From Soonwooa sp032078105 (lineage in GTDB: Bacteria > Bacteroidota > Bacteroidia > Flavobacteriales > Weeksellaceae): 64,000 nucleotides of DNA. Shown here piece by piece: positions 1 to 8,972 of this stretch (the stretch's first letter is position 1; each line of letters begins with the position of its first letter). Under the pieces are notes generated by a model. The model had not been told where the DNA came from and did not search any database. It saw only the letters and a program-made list of their open reading frames with translations. The translations under genes were made by a program, and so were the position numbers. The stretch covers positions 124,001 to 188,000 of the forward strand of contig JBJZOS010000001.1 in NCBI GenBank assembly GCA_046269235.1, given 5' to 3'.

Positions 1-3000
1 TCAATACTAAAACAGTTGGGACATCAAAACCAGTTGCCACTTCAGGTTTTACTCTTACAGGTACCAAAGCTGGTAACTATACGTTGACACAACCATCGGG
101 TTTAACAGCGAATATAACAGCCATTGCACCAACTATAACTCCTGCAAGCATGAGTCTTAATGTTAATGCAACGGCTAATATTACATCTAACTCTACAGGA
201 GCGACAAGTTATACATCGGCTAATCCAGCTATTGCATCTGTTAATGCTAGTGGTGTAGTAACAGGACTTGCAATAGGGACTACTACAATTAATGTTTCGC
301 AGGTTGCAAATGGTAATTACACTGCTGGTACGGGAACGGTAACGGTGACAGAAGTAACAACCGGTACTTATAGAACAACAAGTTCAGGATCATGGCCTGG
401 TGGCACTAGCGCAGCAACATGGGAGCGTATGACAGCTACGGGATGGACTACGGCAACGCCCGCAGCTAATGCCACAGATTTGTTAATCATTAGACATGCA
501 GTGACATCTGGTGGAAATATAGCAGCATCAGGTGGTACTAAAATGCAAATTGATGACCAAGGAACAATGTCGATAACGCATCCTTCTACATTTGCCTCTA
601 TGGTAGTTAAGAAAGGCGGTACGTTGGATGTTGGAGAAACTGGTGTTGGTTTTAATGCGAGTGGTGCAACTTTGGATGTGGAAGATGGAGGTAAACTTAT
701 TATCTCTGCTGCTCTGACTAACACTAGTGCGTTCTGGAGAGCTAAAGAAAACTTTGCAAAAGGATCTACAGTAGAAGTTACCAATCATAGTAGTCCCTTC
801 TTTGCTAACCGTTCTCAGATTGATACTAATGCTGATGGATACTTTTTTGGTAATCTTACATTCTCAGGTTCATTGGAGGGTTTAAGTGTTATTGGTGTAA
901 ATTCTGCTACCGATTTTAATCTTACTGAAGGTGATTTAACGGTTAATGGTACTAAAAATAATATACTCCTAGTAACATCCCCAAACAAAAATGTAACTAT
1001 AAATGGTAGTGTTAATGTTAATGCGGGACAATTAAGAGGTTTTTCTGCGGCCTCCAATTCAACTTCTACATTAACAATTAATAAAGATGTTAATATCAAT
1101 GCTGGGGTATTTAATTTTGCGCCAGGAAGTAGTAGTACAGTTGTTAATTATTTGAGATTAAAAGGTAATTTAACTACTGCTTTGGGTACTACGCTTCAAA
1201 GTGTTGATCCTGATAGTGATATTTACTTTATTGGTAATGATATACAATATGTAGATGTCGCAGGGGCAACTAATATTGCTCGCTTTAGAGTAAAGACAGG
1301 TGCTTCAGTAGAGTTAAAAAATAACCTAGTCCTTAATAAGAGTTCTGAGCTTTCTGTAGAAGATGGAGCTACTCTTAACTTTGGTTATAAAACTTCAGAT
1401 TCTTCACCTTCTATTATTTCAAATGGTGGCACAGGGACTAATAAATTTGCTTTAGAAGATGGTGGTACCATAAAAATTACCCATCCAAAAGGAGTAGTTA
1501 AAAGTATTGCTAATGATGGTAATGTGCAGTTAGCAGTTAGTAACAAAACTTTTTCTAGCAATGCCACATATCATTATATAGGTAAGGCTAATCAAGAAAT
1601 GGGAGATGCGCTTAATTCTTCATCTACAAAAAATGTATATGTAGAATTAGCAAGTAACGCAGTGACCATTTCTCCATCATCGTCTTTCGGTATTACCAAT
1701 ACAGGTACTTTAGATATTAGAGTAGGTAAATTAATAGAGAACGATGTTAACTACATAACGGGAGGTTCTAGCTCTACTAATGGAGGTACATTAAAAATGG
1801 CAGCAGGAACTCAATATTACATAACGAAAGCATCTGCTACCACTGCAGATTCAGAGTATATTCCTAGATTTTATAATACTAATTTACTTGGGGGTGAGAT
1901 TGTTTTGGCATCTACGGGTAACCAAACTTTACGAGGTGGACAGACTTATAAGAATTTGACCTTTAGTAATGGTGGTGAGAAGACTGTATCAACAGCTACT
2001 GCAGCAATAGATAATATTTTAATTAAAGATAATACTGTTGTTAACCCAGGTAGTTCAGTATTTGGAGGCACTTCTACAACATTAACGATGCAGAATACAT
2101 CATTGTTAAAATTAAGTGGTGGTGGTACTAAACCAGATATGACTGGAGCTTATACATTGGCACCCACAACTAAAATAGAGTTTACAGGAAGTGCGGCGAA
2201 GACTATTAGATTGTCGCCAACTTATGCTAATGTTACGATATCAGGAGATAACGTAAGTGTTAACTCTACTACTGGAGGGGTAACTTTGCAAGCAGGGACA
2301 AACTTTCATGTGACCAACACAGGTGTTTTCAAGGTGAAAAATAGTAATGGCTTTAGTGGAGCTGCCAACACCGCAGTTAAAAATATCAACAGCCCTAGCA
2401 TTACATTAGATGCTGGTTCTACTGTAGATTATACTGGTGTTGATCAGTCAATAACCCATCAGATTCCTTATGCTAATCTTAGCGTTTCTTCGGCTGGTGT
2501 TAAAACCGCAACAGGTACCACTACAGTTAACCAAATAACAACAGTATCAGCAGGGGAGTTAAAGTTACCAGAAACCGCTAACAATGTAGCATCTAATGTT
2601 TTAGAGGCCAAAAAAGGTATCCATAATACTGGTGGTACAGTAACTTTTGAGAATAATGCCATCTTAATGCAAGATGCAGAAGCGATTAATACGGGTGATA
2701 TTATTCTTAATCGTAAAGCAACTGTCCCATCTACTCAATACAATATTTGGTCTTCGCCAGTTAAAGCACAAAAACTATATGAGCTATATGGTTCGGCTGG
2801 TGCTGTGCCAGCTGGTACGGTGATGGAGTATATTACTAAGAGTGACATTTTTAAACCAATTATAGACCCTAACGTAACTTCGGACTTTGCTAAAGGCTAT
2901 TCTGCAAAAGGTTTAGCGGATAATGCAAGCGGAGCTGTTACTGCTGTCTTTAAAGGTATGCCTAATAATGGTGCGGAGAGTTTTGACTTAAGTGTAGAAG

Positions 3001-4067
3001 GTAACCGTTTCAATGCTGTTGGTAATCCTTATCCGTCTAACTTGGATCTTAACAAATTATATGCTGACAATACATCATCTAATGTTTCAGGTATTAAGAA
3101 TATTACGAATCTTGTAAGATTTTGGGATAATACTAATAATGAAGATTTTTGGCAACAAGGTAGCAACTATAGTGGTAACAACTATGCAATCTATAATTTA
3201 GATGCCGAATTGGGGGTGCCAGCAACAGGGGCTGCTAGTGGTGGTGATTCTACAAAAATTCCGGATGGTATTGTTAAGCCAGGACAAGGTTTTATGGTGA
3301 GAGCTAACACAAGCGGTGACAAGGTGCTTAAGTTTAACAACGGTCAACGTTTAGCTTCTGCACATGCAAATACACCGTATTATAAAAATAGTAGCAATAA
3401 AGATCGTTTTTGGTTAGCTTTAGAAACACCGGGTGCTATTGTTAACACCATTGCAATCGCATATAACGATTTGGCGACAAATAATAATGACATCTATGAT
3501 ACTTCGATTTTGGATGCTAACAATAGCGATTTATTCTACTCGTTAAGTGATAACCAATACAAGCAAGCGATTCAAAGTAGAAAAGGAGGTTTTGCAGATA
3601 CAGATGCTGTTAAGCTTGGTGCTAAATATTACAAAGCTGGTACACATAAGATAAAAGTTATTAAAAAAGATGGCGTCTTCGAAGGTGGACAAAATATTTA
3701 TCTACACGATAAAGTACTTAATAAATATATCGACCTAACGACTGAGGCTTATAGTTTTGATGCTAGCGCTAGCAGTAACGATACGCGTTTTGAGATTGTC
3801 TATAAACCGGGCGCAGTTTTAGGTGCTGTAGATGCACAGTCCAAAGATGCTGTTGTCGTTTATAAAACAAGTGATGCTTTTGTCGTGTTGTCGAAAGCGG
3901 ATGCTATTACAAAAGTTGAATTGTATGATATGAATGGTCGATTGATTCAAGTCAATGATAAAGTTGCTAAAGAGCAAAAATTATCACACGAGACTTTATC
4001 TAACGGGGCGTATCTATTAAAGATTAGCCGCGGTCAAAATGTTGAGGTTAAGAAAGTTCTAAAATAA
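1..4067 (+). CDS. Large T9SS-exported surface protein, 5' end outside the window
   Basis: This is the 3' part of a giant secreted protein. The frame is open from nt 3 with no start, so the gene begins upstream; a TTG at 84 is internal. The first codons end in a GNYTLTQPSGLTANIT-like stretch typical of MBG/YDG adhesin repeats. A BIG2-like bacterial Ig domain follows (nt ~130-350), then about 2.3 kb of Gly/Thr/Asn-rich repetitive sequence with hints of a beta-helix, a GNPYPS segment (nt ~3021) common in flavobacterial surface proteins, and a T9SS type A sorting domain (nt ~3855-4064) ending in NGAYLLKI and VKKVLK. The inferred role is a cell-surface or released adhesin-like protein crossing the outer membrane by the type IX system. 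The sorting domain is clear; the function of the passenger is unknown. Confidence 0.85.
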   Translation, partial: NTKTVGTSKPVATSGFTLTGTKAGNYTLTQPSGLTANITAIAPTITPASMSLNVNATANITSNSTGATSYTSANPAIASVNASGVVTGLAIGTTTINVSQVANGNYTAGTGTVTVTEVTTGTYRTTSSGSWPGGTSAATWERMTATGWTTATPAANATDLLIIRHAVTSGGNIAASGGTKMQIDDQGTMSITHPSTFASMVVKKGGTLDVGETGVGFNASGATLDVEDGGKLIISAALTNTSAFWRAKENFAKGSTVEVTNHSSPFFANRSQIDTNADGYFFGNLTFSGSLEGLSVIGVNSATDFNLTEGDLTVNGTKNNILLVTSPNKNVTINGSVNVNAGQLRGFSAASNSTSTLTINKDVNINAGVFNFAPGSSSTVVNYLRLKGNLTTALGTTLQSVDPDSDIYFIGNDIQYVDVAGATNIARFRVKTGASVELKNNLVLNKSSELSVEDGATLNFGYKTSDSSPSIISNGGTGTNKFALEDGGTIKITHPKGVVKSIANDGNVQLAVSNKTFSSNATYHYIGKANQEMGDALNSSSTKNVYVELASNAVTISPSSSFGITNTGTLDIRVGKLIENDVNYITGGSSSTNGGTLKMAAGTQYYITKASATTADSEYIPRFYNTNLLGGEIVLASTGNQTLRGGQTYKNLTFSNGGEKTVSTATAAIDNILIKDNTVVNPGSSVFGGTSTTLTMQNTSLLKLSGGGTKPDMTGAYTLAPTTKIEFTGSAAKTIRLSPTYANVTISGDNVSVNSTTGGVTLQAGTNFHVTNTGVFKVKNSNGFSGAANTAVKNINSPSITLDAGSTVDYTGVDQSITHQIPYANLSVSSAGVKTATGTTTVNQITTVSAGELKLPETANNVASNVLEAKKGIHNTGGTVTFENNAILMQDAEAINTGDIILNRKATVPSTQYNIWSSPVKAQKLYELYGSAGAVPAGTVMEYITKSDIFKPIIDPNVTSDFAKGYSAKGLADNASGAVTAVFKGMPNNGAESFDLSVEGNRFNAVGNPYPSNLDLNKLYADNTSSNVSGIKNITNLVRFWDNTNNEDFWQQGSNYSGNNYAIYNLDAELGVPATGAASGGDSTKIPDGIVKPGQGFMVRANTSGDKVLKFNNGQRLASAHANTPYYKNSSNKDRFWLALETPGAIVNTIAIAYNDLATNNNDIYDTSILDANNSDLFYSLSDNQYKQAIQSRKGGFADTDAVKLGAKYYKAGTHKIKVIKKDGVFEGGQNIYLHDKVLNKYIDLTTEAYSFDASASSNDTRFEIVYKPGAVLGAVDAQSKDAVVVYKTSDAFVVLSKADAITKVELYDMNGRLIQVNDKVAKEQKLSHETLSNGAYLLKISRGQNVEVKKVLK

Positions 4068-4144
4068 ATTTTTAGGGCAAATTAATAATACGTGTGATAA
4101 TTAAAATGTATTTTTTATCTTTACACCGAAATAATTTTCAGAAA

Positions 4145-4417
4145 ATGAATAGATTAATCCTATTTTGTTTTATCACCATTGGTTTTCTAGGTTCAGCACA
4201 ATATGCTGACCAGGATAATAGGTTCAATAAAGCTAATGCCGAACAACAAACTCCTAATACAGATGCTACTGCTAATGCAGGGGATGGTGAGGGCGATGGT
4301 GGTAATCCTAGTAATCCAGGTGGTGCCCCGATAGATGACTACCTACCAGGTTTGATGCTAATGAGTATTGGTTTGGTAGCTTATTATGCTTACCGACAAG
4401 AACAACAAAAATCTTAA
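4145..4417 (+). CDS. Small exported protein with PIDxYLP/TM/basic C-terminus
   Basis: A 90-residue protein with an N-terminal signal peptide (NRLILFCFITIGFLGSAQ). A low-complexity Asp/Gly/Asn/Pro-rich middle follows, and the end reads PIDDYLP, then a hydrophobic helix, then YRQEQQKS. This tripartite tail resembles the PID-CTERM sorting signals I recall from Bacteroidetes, but I could not check a model. An in-frame GTG at 4094 would add 17 residues before the signal peptide, so the ATG at 4145 is preferred. It lies about 80 nt downstream of the giant T9SS gene and is followed by a perfect terminator hairpin, so the two may be cotranscribed. No exosortase or sortase is seen in the window. Function unknown. 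Confidence 0.65.
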   Translation: MNRLILFCFITIGFLGSAQYADQDNRFNKANAEQQTPNTDATANAGDGEGDGGNPSNPGGAPIDDYLPGLMLMSIGLVAYYAYRQEQQKS

Positions 4418-4427
4418 TAGACTATAC

Positions 4428-4460
4428 AAAATCCGAAACCTAGGTTTCGGATTTTTTTTT
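4428..4460 (+). terminator. Rho-independent terminator after the small exported protein
   Basis: A perfect 26-nt palindrome (arms AAATCCGAAACC and GGTTTCGGATTT around TA, 4428-4453) runs into a T tract. It closes the surface-protein unit and separates it from the polysaccharide locus. Confidence 0.85.
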
Positions 4461-4491
4461 AGTAATCTAAACACTTATACTAAGAAAGTTA

Positions 4492-4656
4492 ATGGACGAC
4501 ATTAAAATGGAAGGCAATAGTAAATTTGTTTTGCGCATCTTTTTTAGTTATTTAGCTTTAGGATTGGTTGTAAAAGTCCATCAACAGGCTTTTTTCTGTT
4601 ATTGGTTGTTTCGGGAATTCTTCAGCTTTAATAACGATGCGTCATATATTTGTTAA
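4492..4656 (+). CDS. Possible 54-residue ORF in the gap before the capsule locus
   Basis: An ATG-to-TAA frame of 54 codons occupies part of the 375-nt gap between the terminator and the aminotransferase gene. The peptide is hydrophobic and aromatic (VLRIFFSYLALGLVV, then AFFCYWLFREFF), which could be one membrane helix. No family is recognised and no clear promoter or ribosome site supports it. It may be a gene remnant or chance. The rest of the gap (4657-4835) is very AT-rich leader-like DNA with a TAAATTTG promoter-like box at 4741-4748. Confidence 0.2.
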   Translation: MDDIKMEGNSKFVLRIFFSYLALGLVVKVHQQAFFCYWLFREFFSFNNDASYIC

Positions 4657-4740
4657 AAAATACATATTAGTTATTAATACTAACGTTAAAATATTATAAA
4701 GTTTTATTAAAATTTTTTAGAAAACTAACGTGTAAAAATG

Positions 4741-4748
4741 TAAATTTG
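4741..4748 (+). promoter_or_regulatory. Possible -7 box before the capsule locus
   Basis: TAAATTTG fits the flavobacterial -7 consensus TAnnTTTG and lies 88 nt before the first capsule gene. No TTTG -33 partner is seen at the usual distance, so the call is weak. Confidence 0.25.
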
Positions 4749-4835
4749 TTTCCATTAAAATATTAAATCTATTTATAGAAAAAAAAGTAGTGTTTTACTG
4801 CTTATAAAGTAAAAATTAATGTTGTTGTGTTTTAA

Positions 4836-5999
4836 ATGGAAGAAAAGATTTGGCTTTCGTCCCCTCACATGGGAGGCTCAGAAAAAAAATATATTGAACA
4901 AGCGTTTGATGGTAATTGGATTACATCTTTAGGTCCTAATATAAGTGGTTTCGAAAAAGATATACAGCGTTTTCTGGGTGAGGATGTGCATGTTGCGGCA
5001 GTCTCTTCAGGAACTTCTGCGCTCCATTTAGCTTTAATATTATTAGGCGTCCAAGCGGGAGATGAGGTATTGTGTCAAAGCCTTACCTTTATAGCCTCCG
5101 CTAATCCAATAGTCTATTTGGGGGCGAACCCCATATTTATTGACAGCGAACCAGAGACTTGGAATATTTGTCCAATCGCTCTAGAAGAAGCTATTATAGA
5201 CCGAATAAAAAAAGGAAAAAAAGTTAAAGCCATAATTGCTGTAAGTCTTTATGGTATGCCATATAAAGTCAACGAAATACAAGCTATTGCTAGCAAGTAC
5301 AACATCCCATTAATCGATGATAGTGCGGAAGCGCTGGGCAGCAGTTATAAGGGTAAAAAGTGTGGTAGTTTTGGTGATTTTTCCATTGTCAGTTTTAATG
5401 GGAACAAAATAATTACAACATCGGGCGGCGGTGCTTTGATTGTTAAAGATAAGGCAGATCGTGATCGTGCGGTATTTTTATCAACACAATCTAAAGACGA
5501 TGCGCCACATTACCAACATTCTCAATTGGGTTATAATTACCGATTAAGTAACATAAGTGCGGGTATTGGTCGTGGGCAGATGGAGGTTCTTGAAGATCGC
5601 ATTGTTCAACGTCGTAAGAATCATGATTTTTATGCCGAGGTCTTTAAGAATATTCCCGGTATATCGCTTTTGACAGAGCCTAATGCAGATTATTTTTCAA
5701 ACTATTGGTTAAATACTATATTGATTGACCCTAAGCTAGCTAATTGTGATAGAGAGATCCTTAGGTTGGCATTGCTAAAGGAAGGTATTGAGTCACGACC
5801 ACTTTGGAAACCTCTACATTTACAGCCTATCTTTAAGAATTGTGAGTTTTATGGAGGAAGTATTGCTGAAAATTTATTTGAGCAGGGTCTTTGTTTGCCT
5901 TCAGGGTCAAATATGACTATGCATCAGAGAGATTACATTAAACAAGTCTTGCAAGAAGTCTTAATTGTGTGTGAAAGAGAAATTAAAAATAAAGTTTAA
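4836..5999 (+). CDS. DegT/DnrJ/EryC1/StrS-type PLP-dependent sugar aminotransferase
   Basis: A 387-residue fold-type I aminotransferase of the sugar family, of usual length. The N-terminus has the family's WLSSPHMGG...EKKYI pattern. SSGTSALHLAL forms the PLP phosphate site, DDSAEALGS holds the PLP-binding Asp, and SFNGNK places the Schiff-base Lys at about residue 191. Family members such as PglE and WbpE aminate the 4-keto or 3-keto group of UDP-keto-sugars. The membrane dehydratase 44 nt downstream makes a UDP-4-keto-6-deoxy sugar the likely substrate, giving a UDP-4-amino sugar (bacillosamine-like). It is the first gene of the polysaccharide locus. The exact sugar is inferred from context. 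Confidence 0.88.
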   Translation: MEEKIWLSSPHMGGSEKKYIEQAFDGNWITSLGPNISGFEKDIQRFLGEDVHVAAVSSGTSALHLALILLGVQAGDEVLCQSLTFIASANPIVYLGANPIFIDSEPETWNICPIALEEAIIDRIKKGKKVKAIIAVSLYGMPYKVNEIQAIASKYNIPLIDDSAEALGSSYKGKKCGSFGDFSIVSFNGNKIITTSGGGALIVKDKADRDRAVFLSTQSKDDAPHYQHSQLGYNYRLSNISAGIGRGQMEVLEDRIVQRRKNHDFYAEVFKNIPGISLLTEPNADYFSNYWLNTILIDPKLANCDREILRLALLKEGIESRPLWKPLHLQPIFKNCEFYGGSIAENLFEQGLCLPSGSNMTMHQRDYIKQVLQEVLIVCEREIKNKV

Positions 6000-6043
6000 A
6001 GAATTTTATTTTTTTAGAAAAATAATTATTTGCAATAGAAATT

Positions 6044-7981
6044 ATGTTTGGAACTGGTCTTGGAAAACGTATCTACACAGGAGATAATCTTATTAATATT
6101 TCAGATATACGCTATTTGCCCAGATGGGTAATCTTTATTATTGATATATCGATATTAATAGTTTCTTTATTGCTAACCTATTCTGTGATAATGAAAATGA
6201 AGGCGCGTCCATACGATGTTTTCAATTATACACAAGTTTCTATTATGACTGTGGGGATCAATGTGCTATGTATGTATATGTTTAAAACATATGCAGGCGT
6301 TATACGACATTCTACTTTTATAGATTTATTAAAAATAATGTTGTCGTGTCTTTGTACAGCGGCAGTTTTATTTATAATAAACCTTTCGTTTATTACTTTT
6401 CGCGGAGAGAAGATTTTATTAAATTCTTTTATCGCATTATATTTTCTGATATCTGCGATGTTTTTATTTATGTTTCGTCTCGTCGTGAAAGAAGTTTTCC
6501 ATTTTGCTAGAGAAATATCAAGGAGTAATCTCAAAAAGCGCATCATGGTACTCGGGACTGACGAACAGTCTATAGCAATTGCGAGAGCTATTCTCGATAA
6601 CCCAAAGCTCCCTTATCATGTTGTAAGTTTCATAAGCACGCAGGATAGTACCGTTGGTATTGGTCTTCCAAAAATTTTGGGAAAAGCGATTATAAGCAAA
6701 GATTGGTTTCTTAAGAAGACGAAAGAGGATCTTGATATCGAGGGTGTTATCATGGTAAAGGAGTCTTTTGGAAAAGAAGCTATGGATGAGTGGATAGGCT
6801 ATCTTCTCGAGAAGGATCTAAGGATATTGAAAGCGCCATCTGTGCAAAAGCTTAGAAGTACAGATAATGCTAATTTTATTAAGACTGTTCAGATTGAAGA
6901 TTTACTTAACCGTAAACCAATCAAACTAGATGACGAGGAGGTCAGAAAGCGGCATTTTAATAAAGAGGTTCTTATAACAGGAGGTGCAGGGTCGATTGGT
7001 TCGGAAATTATTAATCAAGTAGCCAAGTTTTCACCGTCTCTAGTAGTCGTAGTTGATCAGGCAGAGACACCATTGTATGAAGTTGAATTGCAATTGCAAG
7101 AAAAATTTCCACATATTCAGTTCAAGTTTGTTTTGGCGGATGTGTCGAATATCCGAAGGATTGAGCCTTTGTTTGAAAAACATAATTTTTCGATGGTATA
7201 TCATGCTGCAGCATATAAGCATGTGCCATTGGTAGAAAGTAATCCACAAGAAGCCGTTAGGGTTAATATTTTAGGCTCTAAAAATCTAGCACTTTTATCG
7301 AGCAAATACAATGTTAATCGATTTGTCATGGTGTCCACTGATAAGGCTGTTAATCCAACCAATGTCATGGGGGCGACAAAAAGAGTTGCCGAGCTTTTTA
7401 TACAATCTTTACAAGATCGTCCAGATAATAAGACCAAATTTATTACAACACGTTTCGGAAATGTTTTAGGATCCAATGGCTCTGTAATACCTCATTTTAA
7501 GAGACAAATTGAGAAGGGGGGGCCGGTAACTATAACGCATCCAGATATTGTTCGCTATTTTATGACAATCCCCGAAGCTTGTGAATTGGTATTACATGCA
7601 GGTACAATGGGTAATGGTGGAGAAATCTATGTCTTTGACATGGGGCAGCCAGTTAAAATTTTGGATTTGGCAACCAGAATGATAAAATTGTCAGGTTTTG
7701 AACCACAAACAGATATCAAAATTGTATATACAGGATTGCGTCCAGGTGAAAAGTTGTATGAAGAATTGCTTAGCGATGATGCTAAAACACTACCAACTAA
7801 TCACGAAAAAATATTAATTTCAAAAGATCCGGTTATGGAATTTGAAGAAATTAATTCTTTAATAATAGAGTTGTTAAGTTCTTTAGAATCAGATACAAAG
7901 TTTGTTATTGTAAGCAAAATAAAATATATAGTTAAGGAATTCATAAGTAATAATTCCGAATACGAGTCGTTAGATAAATAA
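6044..7981 (+). CDS. Membrane-bound nucleotide-sugar 4,6-dehydratase, PglF/WbpM/CapD family
   Basis: A 645-residue protein with four N-terminal membrane helices (about 25-140), a Rossmann-like middle and a C-terminal SDR dehydratase domain. The NAD motif GGAGSIGSE is near residues 312-321, YHAAAYKHVPLVE follows, and the catalytic stretch STDKAVNPTNVMGATK has Ser431, Met442 and Lys446. Met in place of the usual SDR Tyr is normal for the large WbpM/PglF enzymes. The known family reaction is UDP-GlcNAc to UDP-4-keto-6-deoxy-GlcNAc at the inner membrane. It feeds the aminotransferase upstream and probably the reductase at 21318. A run of seven G (7516-7522) in an AT-rich gene is a possible slippage site. 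Confidence 0.92.
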   Translation: MFGTGLGKRIYTGDNLINISDIRYLPRWVIFIIDISILIVSLLLTYSVIMKMKARPYDVFNYTQVSIMTVGINVLCMYMFKTYAGVIRHSTFIDLLKIMLSCLCTAAVLFIINLSFITFRGEKILLNSFIALYFLISAMFLFMFRLVVKEVFHFAREISRSNLKKRIMVLGTDEQSIAIARAILDNPKLPYHVVSFISTQDSTVGIGLPKILGKAIISKDWFLKKTKEDLDIEGVIMVKESFGKEAMDEWIGYLLEKDLRILKAPSVQKLRSTDNANFIKTVQIEDLLNRKPIKLDDEEVRKRHFNKEVLITGGAGSIGSEIINQVAKFSPSLVVVVDQAETPLYEVELQLQEKFPHIQFKFVLADVSNIRRIEPLFEKHNFSMVYHAAAYKHVPLVESNPQEAVRVNILGSKNLALLSSKYNVNRFVMVSTDKAVNPTNVMGATKRVAELFIQSLQDRPDNKTKFITTRFGNVLGSNGSVIPHFKRQIEKGGPVTITHPDIVRYFMTIPEACELVLHAGTMGNGGEIYVFDMGQPVKILDLATRMIKLSGFEPQTDIKIVYTGLRPGEKLYEELLSDDAKTLPTNHEKILISKDPVMEFEEINSLIIELLSSLESDTKFVIVSKIKYIVKEFISNNSEYESLDK

Positions 7982-7989
7982 CTTTATAC

Positions 7990-7997
7990 TATATTTG
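7990..7997 (+). promoter_or_regulatory. Flavobacterial -7 box before the export gene
   Basis: TATATTTG matches TAnnTTTG and lies 24 nt before the ATG at 8022. No good TTTG -33 partner was seen. It overlaps the TTG at 7995, which argues against that upstream start for the next gene. Confidence 0.4.
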
Positions 7998-8021
7998 CAA
8001 ATTAACGAGAAAAGAAAGTTT

Positions 8022-8828
8022 ATGAAGAAAGTTTTCTATGTCACCTTATTAGGGTTTTTATTGTTAAATTATTCTTGTAAATCCAAAGAGAATATTAACT
8101 ACTTGAAAAATATAGAAAATGTAGCCATGGAGGCTTCGTATAGTAGTATCAATAAAACAACAATCCAGCCAGGTGATAATCTAGTGATTAAAGTTTCTGC
8201 GAGCGATATGGACGTTGTTAAGCCTTTTAATCAATCTTCTTCATCTAGTGAAGTTTCACAATATTCACCATCCAGCACGAATTTGCCAACGCAAGGTCAG
8301 ATTACAAACTCGGGACCAACTTATACGGTAGATTCTAATAATAATATCGATTTTCCAATTGTTGGTATTGTCAATACAAAAAATATGAGCATCGAAGAGC
8401 TTACTGCTATTATTCGCGATAAAGTATCGCGATATGTGAAGAATCCTACAGTAAACATAAAAAATACCAATTTCAAAGTCACAGTTTTAGGTGAAGTCAA
8501 TAAGCCTGGTTACTATATGGTTCCAGATGGTCAAGCGGCAACGGTTTGGACTGCGTTGGGTATGGCGGGTGATTTAACAATCTATGGAGAACGTGAAAAT
8601 GTGTTAGTGGTTCGTAATGTGGATGGGCAGACGACTAAGCAGTACATTAATCTTACTGATGCTAACTTTATGAATACTGACTTCTTCCAATTAAGACAGA
8701 ACGATGTTATCTACGTTAATGCTAATAAGGCTAAACAAAACTCATCTTGGTTTGGTCCTCAAACTGGAGTATGGATTTCTATCGCGTCTGTAGTAGTTAC
8801 AATCTTAGCATTAGTTATAAAAAAATAA
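8022..8828 (+). CDS. Wza-like polysaccharide export lipoprotein (OPX family)
   Basis: A 268-residue outer-membrane exporter subunit. The ATG at 8022 gives a clean lipoprotein signal (LLGFLLLNYSC, Cys19); an in-frame TTG at 7995 lies inside a promoter-like box and is not preferred. The Poly_export domain spans about residues 45-140 (IQPGDNLVIKVSA...DFPIVG...VSRYVKNPTVNI). An SLBB-type segment follows (KVTVLGEVNKPGYYMVP). The C-terminus is a membrane helix (WISIASVVVTILALVIKK), as in Wza, where eight helices form the outer-membrane pore. It precedes the Wzc-like kinase, its usual partner in Wzy-dependent capsule export. Confidence 0.9.
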   Translation: MKKVFYVTLLGFLLLNYSCKSKENINYLKNIENVAMEASYSSINKTTIQPGDNLVIKVSASDMDVVKPFNQSSSSSEVSQYSPSSTNLPTQGQITNSGPTYTVDSNNNIDFPIVGIVNTKNMSIEELTAIIRDKVSRYVKNPTVNIKNTNFKVTVLGEVNKPGYYMVPDGQAATVWTALGMAGDLTIYGERENVLVVRNVDGQTTKQYINLTDANFMNTDFFQLRQNDVIYVNANKAKQNSSWFGPQTGVWISIASVVVTILALVIKK

Positions 8829-8972
8829 AATTAGTTTTATTTAGCTTAAAAACAATAAAACTCCTTTATATTCTTGTTAGAATATGATGGTTAGTGTAAT
8901 TTATATCTAGTTTAATGAAAGCATTCTGCTAGAAAGTACCAAAAAATAATTCCAATATTATAAATACTAAAC

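Noticed and set aside
368..1567. Open frames on the minus strand under the giant surface protein
   Set aside because: They are shadows of a repetitive Thr/Gly/Asn-rich coding sequence, with Val/Pro-rich translations and no independent signals.
4145..4417. Calling an exosortase/PID-CTERM system present
   Set aside because: Only the substrate-like tail is seen; no exosortase gene is in the window.
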